This document shows, piece after piece, positions 17,991 to 24,716 of a stretch of DNA of 64,000 nt. The stretch covers positions 1-64,000 of the forward strand of contig JANPFP010000269.1 in NCBI GenBank assembly GCA_031423495.1. Reading direction: 5' to 3'. How positions within the stretch are numbered: the first letter of the stretch is position 1; each line of letters starts with the position of its first letter. The stretch comes from JACPYM01 sp031423495. Its GTDB lineage: Bacteria > Acidobacteriota > Blastocatellia > RBC074. The notes below the pieces were generated by a model, which had not been told where the DNA came from, searched no databases, and saw only the letters and a list, made by a program, of their open reading frames with translations. Position numbers and translations under genes: made by a program.

Positions 17991-19264
17991 TGAACACCTA
18001 CGTCCGCTTGATTGCGATGCTTTGTCTAGCCGCACTGGTGCTGGCTGCGCAAACGCCGACCTTCGTGCCGAATTATGACGAAGCCAAAGTTGGCAATTAC
18101 ACCTTGCCCGATCCGCTGAAAATGAACGACGGCACGCCGGTCAAAACGCCGCAACAATGGCGCAAGCGGCGCGCTGAATTGCTCGAACTCTTTGCGCGTG
18201 AAGTCTATGGACGTACGCCGTCGCAGCGCGTAACGGTCAGCGCGCAAACGACCAGCACAGAAGCGAAAGCGGTAAACGGTTTGGCGACGCGGCGTGAGAT
18301 TACGCTGACGATTTTGGGTAAGCCGCTGCGCTTGTTGCTTTACACGCCGAACTCGGCGAAAGGCCGCGTGCCGGTTTTCGTTAACTTAAATTTCAACGGC
18401 AATCATTCAATTGAGAGCGACCCCGGCATTACGTTGGCGACCAGTTGGTTGGCTGACACCAAAGACGGCAGCGTCGTCAATAATCGCGCGACCGAGAAAG
18501 CGCGCGGCAATTCGCTGGGACGTTATCCGTTAGCAATGATTCTCAAGCGTGGCTATGCGCTGGCGACGATTCACGCGAGCGAAGTTTTCCCCGATCACAA
18601 AGACGGATTGAAAGATTCGTTCGCGCCGCTCACTTTTCGCGCAGGGCAAACTGCGCTCGCGCCTGACGACTGGAACGCGCTGGGCTTATGGGCGTGGAGC
18701 CTGAGCCGCGTGGTTGATTACCTCGAACGCGACCGCGCGATTGATGCCAAACGTATCGCCGTGATGGGGCACTCGCGGATGGGCAAGGCTACTGCATGGG
18801 CGGCGGCGCAGGACGAAAGGTTCGCGCTCGTGATTTTGAACGAGAGCGGCGAAGGCGGCGCTGCACTGGCACGTCGTAACTGGGGCGAAAACGTATGGCG
18901 CATCAATAACAACTTCCCGCATTGGTTCTGCGGCAATTTCAAAAAATACAGTGACGACCCGAACAAGCTGCCGACCGACCAGCACGAACTGCTCGCATTG
19001 ATTGCGCCGCGTCCGCTTTACGTCGCCAGCGCCGTCGAAGACCAATGGGCCGACCCGCACGGCGAATTCCTTTCCGTCCAAGCCGCGTCATCGGTTTATC
19101 GTTTGTTGGGACGCGCAGGTATTGATGCCAACGCCGCAATGCCCGGCTTGCATCAGCCGATCTTGATGACGGTGGGCTATCACATTCGCGCAGGCAAGCA
19201 CGACGTGACCGATTACGATTGGGAGCAGTATTTGAATTTTGCTGATCAACATTGGCGGCGGTGA
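17990..19264 (+). CDS. Secreted CE15-type (glucuronoyl esterase-like) alpha/beta hydrolase
   Basis: 424 residues with a signal peptide (about 1-20). The nucleophile elbow is GHSRMGK with Ser262, matching the G-x-S-R-x-G-K signature of carbohydrate esterase family 15. The following NESGEGGAALARR segment (284-296) is also typical of the family and provides the acidic/structural residues. The catalytic His is probably H404 in the RAGKHD segment near the C-terminus. Characterised members cleave ester links between 4-O-methyl-glucuronic acid of xylan and lignin alcohols; the exact substrate here is inferred. The ATG overlaps the TPR gene stop by one base, so the two are likely cotranscribed. The extracellular location fits polysaccharide breakdown. 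Confidence 0.85.
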   Translation: MNTYVRLIAMLCLAALVLAAQTPTFVPNYDEAKVGNYTLPDPLKMNDGTPVKTPQQWRKRRAELLELFAREVYGRTPSQRVTVSAQTTSTEAKAVNGLATRREITLTILGKPLRLLLYTPNSAKGRVPVFVNLNFNGNHSIESDPGITLATSWLADTKDGSVVNNRATEKARGNSLGRYPLAMILKRGYALATIHASEVFPDHKDGLKDSFAPLTFRAGQTALAPDDWNALGLWAWSLSRVVDYLERDRAIDAKRIAVMGHSRMGKATAWAAAQDERFALVILNESGEGGAALARRNWGENVWRINNNFPHWFCGNFKKYSDDPNKLPTDQHELLALIAPRPLYVASAVEDQWADPHGEFLSVQAASSVYRLLGRAGIDANAAMPGLHQPILMTVGYHIRAGKHDVTDYDWEQYLNFADQHWRR

Positions 19265-19361
19265 AGTGCGCGCAGGATTTTTGCTGCGAAATGAATGTGA
19301 TAAGGTGCGTTGCACATCCCCGTAGCAAATTCATTTACAGACAGGGCTTACGCAGAAATTA

Positions 19362-19445
19362 GCCGCAGAGGCACTGAGACACAGAGCGAGAAACAAAGGT
19401 TCACCAAACTTGAGAAAAATCTCTGTGACTTTGCGCCTCTGTGGC
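19362..19445. repeat. Imperfect 25-bp inverted repeat upstream of the hydrogenase-like genes
   Basis: Arms 19362-19386 and 19421-19445 match at 20 of 25 positions as reverse complements. They carry GCAGAGGC...CACAGAG and CTCTGTG...GCCTCTG words that recur as dispersed repeats in several environmental phyla. The element lies in the 250-bp gap between the esterase stop and the hydrogenase-like small-subunit start. No other feature is visible in that gap. Confidence 0.7.
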
Positions 19446-19514
19446 AATGATTCTGGCGTTTTGGGTAAGTCCTAACAGAGTACTCTAAGGTCGTTGGAGC
19501 GAGGACGATAAAGC

Positions 19515-20363
19515 ATGCGATTCGGTGCAAGTGCAGAGGTGGCGTATCTGGTTTGGCTGGCGGGCGGCGGGTGTGACGGCTGTACCGTGTCGGTGTTGAG
19601 CGCATCAGAACCCGGCCTCGAAGACTTGTTGCTCGGCCATGTGCCGGATGCTCCGGCGCTCGAAATCATTCATCCTTATTTCTTTTTTGACAGCGGTGCG
19701 CGCTACGCAAACTGGTTGGCGCGGGCGGCGGCGGGGCAGTTGTCTTCGTTCGTGCTGGTCGTCGAAGGCGCGCTGTATGAAGAAGCTGAACCAGGCACGT
19801 TCGCCGCATTGACGCTCAACGAAGTCGGCGAGTCGGTGAGTACGCTTGATTGGGTGAAGGCGTTGGCTCCGCAAGCGGCGGCGGTGATGGCGTTGGGCAG
19901 TTGTGCTACATGGGGCGGCATTCCAGCATCCTTAAGCGCTCTGGGGGGCGGCGCGGTTCCGGTCAAAACGGTCAGCGAAGTGGTAGGCCGTGATTACAAA
20001 GGCCGCAGCGGATTGCCCGTCGTCAACCTGCCGGGTTGCGCGCCGCCCGGTTCGAGCTTTGTCGAAACGTTGACGCATGTGTTTTTGCATATGGCGCAAC
20101 TCGTACCGCTGGAACTCGATGGGCAGGGGCGGCCCACTTGGCTTTATCAACACGAAGCGCATCCGTTGCCGCCGCGCGCCGATTACGCCCCGGCGTTGGG
20201 TTATGGATTGGGCGAACGTCCGAAGGCGATTTGCTCGGTGCCTACGCATGGCTGGACGCAAAACCTCGGCGGCTGTACGCGCGTCGGCGGCGGTTGCATC
20301 GCTTGCACCGAACCGAATTTCGCCGATGAGTATTTGAAATGGGCGCGACCAGACGCAGCATAG
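19515..20363 (+). CDS. [NiFe]-hydrogenase small-subunit homologue lacking distal-cluster cysteines
   Basis: 282 residues without a Tat signal, so probably cytosolic. The proximal [4Fe-4S] ligands of hydrogenase small subunits are present: C20 and C23 (GGGCDGC), C130 (LGSCATWGG) and C175 (LPGCAPPG). Near the C-terminus C240, C254, C261 and C264 fit the four-cysteine medial cluster of group 1h enzymes (GGC...GGCIACTEPNF). The segment that normally carries the distal-cluster Cys ligands is about ten residues shorter and lacks them; only histidines such as H213/H216 remain. The overall segment order (FVLVVEGA, LGSCATWGG, LPGC, THGW) resembles the group 1h (HhyS) subunit. A GAGGA-like site lies about 10 bases upstream of the start. 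The large-subunit homologue follows 76 bases downstream. The assignment to the family is firm; the function is not. Confidence 0.85.
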   Translation: MRFGASAEVAYLVWLAGGGCDGCTVSVLSASEPGLEDLLLGHVPDAPALEIIHPYFFFDSGARYANWLARAAAGQLSSFVLVVEGALYEEAEPGTFAALTLNEVGESVSTLDWVKALAPQAAAVMALGSCATWGGIPASLSALGGGAVPVKTVSEVVGRDYKGRSGLPVVNLPGCAPPGSSFVETLTHVFLHMAQLVPLELDGQGRPTWLYQHEAHPLPPRADYAPALGYGLGERPKAICSVPTHGWTQNLGGCTRVGGGCIACTEPNFADEYLKWARPDAA

Positions 20364-20431
20364 TGCGGAGTGCGGAATGCGGAGTCGCAACCCATTCTGC
20401 ATTCTGAACTCCGCACTCCGCATTCCGCACT
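20362..20431. repeat. 24-bp imperfect inverted repeat splitting the hydrogenase-like operon
   Basis: Arms 20362-20385 and 20408-20431 pair with two mismatches in 24. They are made of GTGCGGAGTGCGGAATGCGG words, and the 22-nt loop holds CCATTCTGCATTCTG. The element overlaps the last bases of the small-subunit stop and fills the gap to the large-subunit ATG at 20440. An upstream in-frame ATG at 20377 lies inside it and is therefore an unlikely start. Confidence 0.8.
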
Positions 20432-20439
20432 TCAACAAG

Positions 20440-22269
20440 ATGGATATGAGAACCACAGACAATACGGCGAGAACGGCGACAGCGACGGCGCGTGTGCCTT
20501 TTCGTCGGTTGCCGTTGGTGGTAGACGGCGGCGGCAAGGTTCATTTGCGCGCGGGCGAAGAAGCTGAAGACGCCGTCACAGCGGTGCAAGAGCGAGCGCA
20601 GCGGTTGCTGGCGCGTACGGCGGCGTTGCGCGAGTTGCGCGAACAGCCAGTGGTGCGGCCTTTCACGATGGCTCCGCTGGCGCGCGTGACGACGGGCTTG
20701 GCGGCGCAGGTGTGGGTGCATACGCAAGAGAATCGCACGCTTGACGCGCGCATCAGTCAGGGCATTTTGCGCGAAGTCGAAACGCAGTTGGTCGGACGCG
20801 CGCCTTCTGATGCGATTCATTTGGCGAGCCGCGCGTGCGGTACGGAAAGCGTAGCCCATATGCTTTCGTCGGCGATGGCGTTAGAGATGGCTTACGGCGT
20901 GGCGGCTCCGCCGATGGCGGTGATCGTACGCAATCTGGCGCAATGCGGCGAAGTGATGGCGAACTGCATTCAGAGTTTGTTTTTGCTGGCGGGGCCTGAT
21001 TTTTCAGAGCGAGTGGTGAGTGCGACGACGCCTTCGTTGTGGGTGAAAGCGCAGCAGACGGCGGCGGCGAACAGCGAAGTGCATGGCTTGCGCAGCATTG
21101 CCGAGATTATGCAGGGGCTGTCGTTGCTCGAAGGCGATCTTTATCAAGAAGCCTTGCGGATGATGCGTTCGGCGCGCGAGATCATCGTGATTTTGTTGGG
21201 CAAGTATCCGCACCCGACGATGGTGTTGCCAGCGGGCTTGGGCTTACACGCCGACAAAGAGTTATTCAATCTGGTGTTGGGGCGCGTCAATGTGTTGATT
21301 GATTACGCCAAGCGTGTGACGGCGATGTGGAGCGACTTGCTCGATTTTTTTTACAACGTCGAGCCGCGTTATCGCCGTTTGGGTGAAGTCTCAACGAATC
21401 TCATCAGCTTCGGTTTGTGGGACGACCCGACGGCTTATGACGCGACTTACGCGCGCAGCAATCAATGGGGCGTCAAACGCGGCATGACGCCCGGCGTAAT
21501 TTTAGGCGGCGAGTTGCGTACTACGTCGCTGCCCGTGTTGAACTGCGGCGTTGAAGAATACGCCGAGCGCGCTTATTACCAGCCGTGGCTTATTGACGAT
21601 GCGCGTGATGAATTTTCGCCTGCGCATCCGTGGCATAAACAAACGCTCCTGCAAGCTGCGGCGCGCAACTGGGATGATCGTTATTCATGGTTGACCGCGC
21701 CGCGTTGGGATTGCGAAGTCGTCGAGACCGGCCCGCTTGCGCGTTTGTGGGTTACGGCGGTGGCGGGACACTTGCACGGCGAATTCATTCGCGCCAACGG
21801 ACGCGGCCTCGAAGTCGAATTGCCCAGAGTGCAATTGCCCAAAGCGCGCATCGCGTGGCTCGTGCCCGAAAGTCCGAACGCGCTCGAACGCACCCGCGCT
21901 CGTGCGACCCAACTGGCTTATGCGTCGGTCACGGCTTTTCATCAGTTGTTACGCGCCTTCGATTTTATCCGCCGCGACGAAACGACCATGACGCGCGAAT
22001 ATCGAGTACCTACAGAAGCGCGCGGCGTAGGCTTTGGGGAAGGCAGTCGCGGCGTCGCGTTGCATCACTTACAGATTCGTGACGGCATGCTGGCGAATTA
22101 TCAAATCAGTACGGCAACGAACTGGAACGCTTCGCCGCACGATGGCTTGGGGATGCCCGGTGCGCTTGAAGCCGCACTGACCCAAACGACTTTGCTTGAG
22201 GAATACACCACAGCCGACGCCCTGACGGGCATTGATTTACAACGCATTATTCGCAGCTTCGATGTTTAG
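20440..22269 (+). CDS. [NiFe]-hydrogenase large-subunit homologue without a nickel site
   Basis: 609 residues from ATG 20440; the second Met two codons later is an alternative. Homology to hydrogenase large subunits is clear over the whole length: PLARVTTGL (about 79-87) in place of the RIEGH motif, GRAPSDA (119-125), RACGTESVAH (131-140) for the L1 motif RxCGxCxxxH, VRNLAQCGE, then EGSRGVALHH and NYQ...TTWN-like segments near the end. Key changes: the second L1 cysteine is Glu136, the proton-path Glu of RIEGH is Thr, and the protein ends ...RSFDV, so the C-terminal DPCxxCxxH that supplies two nickel ligands and the protease site is absent. Only C133 of the four nickel cysteines remains. It probably pairs with 19515-20363. 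A role other than hydrogen catalysis is inferred. Confidence 0.82.
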   Translation: MDMRTTDNTARTATATARVPFRRLPLVVDGGGKVHLRAGEEAEDAVTAVQERAQRLLARTAALRELREQPVVRPFTMAPLARVTTGLAAQVWVHTQENRTLDARISQGILREVETQLVGRAPSDAIHLASRACGTESVAHMLSSAMALEMAYGVAAPPMAVIVRNLAQCGEVMANCIQSLFLLAGPDFSERVVSATTPSLWVKAQQTAAANSEVHGLRSIAEIMQGLSLLEGDLYQEALRMMRSAREIIVILLGKYPHPTMVLPAGLGLHADKELFNLVLGRVNVLIDYAKRVTAMWSDLLDFFYNVEPRYRRLGEVSTNLISFGLWDDPTAYDATYARSNQWGVKRGMTPGVILGGELRTTSLPVLNCGVEEYAERAYYQPWLIDDARDEFSPAHPWHKQTLLQAAARNWDDRYSWLTAPRWDCEVVETGPLARLWVTAVAGHLHGEFIRANGRGLEVELPRVQLPKARIAWLVPESPNALERTRARATQLAYASVTAFHQLLRAFDFIRRDETTMTREYRVPTEARGVGFGEGSRGVALHHLQIRDGMLANYQISTATNWNASPHDGLGMPGALEAALTQTTLLEEYTTADALTGIDLQRIIRSFDV

Positions 22270-22284
22270 TTTTCAGCAAGAAAG

Positions 22285-22398
22285 AATTGGACAGGATTAA
22301 CAGGATTTTCAGGATTTACCAGATGGTTTTAATGGTTATTATTTCCGCCCTGAAATCAATCCTGTTAATCCTAAAAATCCTGTTAATCCTGTCCAATT
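22285..22398. repeat. 32-bp inverted repeat of AATCCTGTTAATCCTGTCC type
   Basis: Arms 22285-22316 and 22367-22398 are reverse complements with one mismatch in 32, around a 50-nt centre. The unit AATCCTGTTAATCCT also occurs twice in direct orientation within the right half (from about 22358). It lies between the large-subunit stop and the MFS gene start and could stop transcription as a long hairpin. Similar words are widespread dispersed repeats in environmental genomes. Confidence 0.8.
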
Positions 22399-22435
22399 TT
22401 CTTATTTGTTTTCGTTCACAACGCGAGACTTTCTA

Positions 22436-23683
22436 ATGACCCCTGCTCCCCAACTTAAAGATTCGCCGCAACGCTGGTGGCTGATGATTTTGCTCGTTGT
22501 CGCCATGCTGTTTTGTTACGCGCAACGCAGTGCGCTCAGCGTGGCTGCGCCGTTTATGAGCAAAGACCTCGGCTTCAATCCGTTGAAGATGGGCATTTTG
22601 CTGTCGGCGTTTTCGTGGGTCTATACGTTTATGCAAATGCCGAGCGGTTGGATCGTAGACCGTTTTGGCGTGCGGCGCGCTTATGCGTTGGGCTTCGCGT
22701 TTTGGTCGGCGATGTCGGTCTTGATCGGTACGACGAAAAATTTATTCATGCTGATCTTCTGGCGCGTGTTGCTCGGCACGGGCCAAGCTGTAGCTTTTCC
22801 CGCTTCGGCGCGCGCGACGGCGCAATGGTTTCAAGATCGTGAACGCGGTTTGGTGACAGCGCTTTTTCTGGTGGGTGTGCGTTTCGGCACGGTGATCGTG
22901 TCGTTGTTCGGCGCGTGGTTTATTCCGCGCTATGACTGGCGGATTTTCTTCGCTGTCATCGGCATCGTCTCGTTTGTCTGGCTCGCGCCGTGGATGTGGT
23001 TTTTGCGCAAGTGGGAAGATTCGTCAGAGACGCAAGCGCAAACCCGCAAGCAAAGCGCCTCGTTCATGGAAAGTCTGGCCTTGCTGAAAAATCGCAGCGT
23101 GCTGGGCATCTTCATCGGATTCTTTGCATACGACTATGTGTGGTTCGTATATCAAACCTGGTTGCCGACTTATCTGATGACCGAGCGCAAATTCACTGCT
23201 GTCGAAATGGGTTTGTTGACGGCGATGCCTTATCTGGCGATGTCGGTCATCATCTTTCTGGCGGGCGTATTGAGCGATTGGCTGGTGCGGCAGGGTTACA
23301 ACGAAATGCGCAGCCGCAAAATCTTCTGTGTCGTAGGGCTCTTGATCTGCTGTCTGGTCGTACCCGCCGGTATGGTCGAAGACAAAACGACGGCAGTGTG
23401 GTTGTTGACGATTGCCTTGAGCGGCTTGGGCATCGCTTCGCCCAACACGTGGACGCTGACGCAAGCCGTTTGCTCGAAAAAAATCGTTGGTACGGTTTCG
23501 GGCATACAGAATTTCGGCGGCAACTTGGGCGGCATCATCGCGCCCGTGTTGACCGGAGCCATTGCTTATAAAACTGGTTCGTTCGTGTTGGCGTTGGGTG
23601 TGTGCGGCGTACTCTTAGTGATAGGCGCGCTGGCTTATTGGTTCTTGATTGACGAGTTCGTAGACGTGCCTGAAAAAGTTTGA
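22436..23683 (+). CDS. MFS transporter (ACS-like family)
   Basis: 415 residues from ATG 22436; an in-frame TTG at 22406 lies at the edge of the repeat and is less likely. Twelve hydrophobic segments are readable, with a short polar central loop near residue 200 (SSETQAQTRKQS). The loop between helices 2 and 3 carries the MFS motif A as GWIVDRFGVRRAY. The N-terminal FCYAQRSALSVAAPFM segment resembles the anion:cation symporter branch, which moves organic acids such as sugar acids or tartrate. The substrate cannot be fixed from sequence. It lies downstream of the hydrogenase-like pair but is separated by a long hairpin, so coexpression is uncertain. Confidence 0.9.
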   Translation: MTPAPQLKDSPQRWWLMILLVVAMLFCYAQRSALSVAAPFMSKDLGFNPLKMGILLSAFSWVYTFMQMPSGWIVDRFGVRRAYALGFAFWSAMSVLIGTTKNLFMLIFWRVLLGTGQAVAFPASARATAQWFQDRERGLVTALFLVGVRFGTVIVSLFGAWFIPRYDWRIFFAVIGIVSFVWLAPWMWFLRKWEDSSETQAQTRKQSASFMESLALLKNRSVLGIFIGFFAYDYVWFVYQTWLPTYLMTERKFTAVEMGLLTAMPYLAMSVIIFLAGVLSDWLVRQGYNEMRSRKIFCVVGLLICCLVVPAGMVEDKTTAVWLLTIALSGLGIASPNTWTLTQAVCSKKIVGTVSGIQNFGGNLGGIIAPVLTGAIAYKTGSFVLALGVCGVLLVIGALAYWFLIDEFVDVPEKV

Positions 23684-23759
23684 ACCCTGCGCGCACCGGC
23701 TTCGTAGCCCTTGCCAGTCACATCTATCGTTCAAACTTATTTGGCAGGAGAAATCGAAA

Positions 23760-24290
23760 ATGTTTTGCCCAAGTTGCGGACAAGAAAATGCGCAAAGCCA
23801 AAAATTCTGCCGTCGTTGCGGTACGAACCTGGTGGCGTTGCAGGCGGCGACTGAAATGGTGAGTGGGATGGCGCAAGGCCATGCGACCAATCAGCTCGAT
23901 CCGAAATTGGTGCTAAAAATAGTAGCTTTATTAGGTACGCTGGGCTTCACCATCGTGACCGGCGGAGCAATCGCTTTGACGATTATCCAACTCACCAGCG
24001 GAGGCGATGTCAGAAACGATCCGCCGTTTGGTATCTTTTTGGCGATGTTTGGCTATACCGCGCTGGTTTTGATCTGCCGTATGCTGATGAAATGGGCCAG
24101 TTCAGTGAACAGCAAACCTGCATTGCCTGTATTAACTCATCCTGTCAGCTACGCGCCGCCCGTCAACCAAATGGCTTCGCCTTCAGCAGTGGGGGCCAAT
24201 ACCAATCCAGCCTTGAACGCGGCTCCGGCCTATCAAAGCATTGTTGAAGACGAGACCCGGCAGTTCGTCAAACAATCACAAAATCAGTGA
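23760..24290 (+). CDS. Zinc-ribbon membrane protein
   Basis: 176 residues. The first 25 hold a zinc-ribbon with two CxxC pairs (CPSCG and CRRCG). Two hydrophobic segments follow, about residues 60-82 and 94-112, then a polar, Ala/Pro/Asn-rich C-terminal tail of about 60 residues. A GGAGA Shine-Dalgarno site lies eight bases before the ATG. Such zinc-ribbon plus two-helix proteins are common and of unknown function; the ribbon probably faces the cytoplasm. The next frame, the xisH relic, begins right after its stop. Confidence 0.82.
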   Translation: MFCPSCGQENAQSQKFCRRCGTNLVALQAATEMVSGMAQGHATNQLDPKLVLKIVALLGTLGFTIVTGGAIALTIIQLTSGGDVRNDPPFGIFLAMFGYTALVLICRMLMKWASSVNSKPALPVLTHPVSYAPPVNQMASPSAVGANTNPALNAAPAYQSIVEDETRQFVKQSQNQ

Positions 24291-24307
24291 GCAGAAAATG
24301 CGTCAAT

Positions 24308-24370
24308 ATGGAACGTGTCAGGCTGGTGGTTTTTGATGTTGAAACGCAAGAGGTAACGCAATGGATAAGC
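24308..24370 (+). pseudogene. xisH remnant (last ~20 codons)
   Basis: The frame from ATG 24308 reads MERVRLVVFDVETQEVTQWI, which matches the C-terminal end of XisH proteins (hydrophobic strand, then a W-I ending). In known xisHI pairs the xisH end overlaps the xisI start; here CAATGG contains the xisI ATG at 24361. The expected stop just after W-I-N is replaced by Ser-Trp codons, and the frame runs on to TAA 24404. The rest of xisH is missing, and the zinc-ribbon gene ends immediately upstream. The fragment probably survives because it contains the xisI ribosome binding site. Confidence 0.6.
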
Positions 24371-24696
24371 TGGAACAATACCGCGCCACCATCGAACGCG
24401 CCCTAACCAACCGCGTCAACGATCTCAAAGATTTTCCTGAGCTACGCGATAAAACCGTCTTTGACCGTAAGACCGATAGTTACCTCATCGTGCGCGAAGG
24501 CTGGGACAAGTCGCGCCGCGTACACGCCATCGTCGTCCATCTCGAAATCCTCAACGGCAAAATCTGGGTACAAGACGACTGGACGGAACACGGTGTCGCC
24601 GCCGATTTGGAAGAAGCAGGCGTATCCAAAACCGACATCGTGCTGGGTTTCCAACCTGTCAAAGTACGGCCTTATACGGAGTATGCTGCCGCCTAG
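24361..24696 (+). CDS. xisI: XisI-family element excision controlling factor homologue
   Basis: 111 residues, the full length of the XisI family. Conserved segments are seen in order: MDKLEQYR at the start, FDRKTDSYLIVREGWD, RRVHAIVVHLEI, GKIWVQDDWTEHGVAADLEEAGV, and IVLGFQP near the end. In cyanobacteria XisI and XisH were linked to excision of the fdxN element together with a recombinase. In other phyla the pair is scattered and its function is unclear. Here only a tail of xisH is left and no recombinase is present, so the classical role is doubtful. AGAGGT lies eight bases upstream of the ATG. The stop TAG overlaps a potential GTG start of the next gene by one base, which suggests cotranscription with the nuclease-ATPase. 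Confidence 0.88.
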   Translation: MDKLEQYRATIERALTNRVNDLKDFPELRDKTVFDRKTDSYLIVREGWDKSRRVHAIVVHLEILNGKIWVQDDWTEHGVAADLEEAGVSKTDIVLGFQPVKVRPYTEYAAA

Positions 24697-24716
24697 TGAA
24701 AAGGTCCCGCACCAAT

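Noticed and set aside
20377..20439. Upstream ATG of the hydrogenase-like large subunit
   Set aside because: It and the next 20 codons lie inside the palindromic repeat and lack family similarity.
22406..22435. TTG start adding ten residues to the MFS transporter
   Set aside because: The extension borders the dispersed repeat and gives a non-family N-terminus; ATG 22436 aligns with the usual MFS start.
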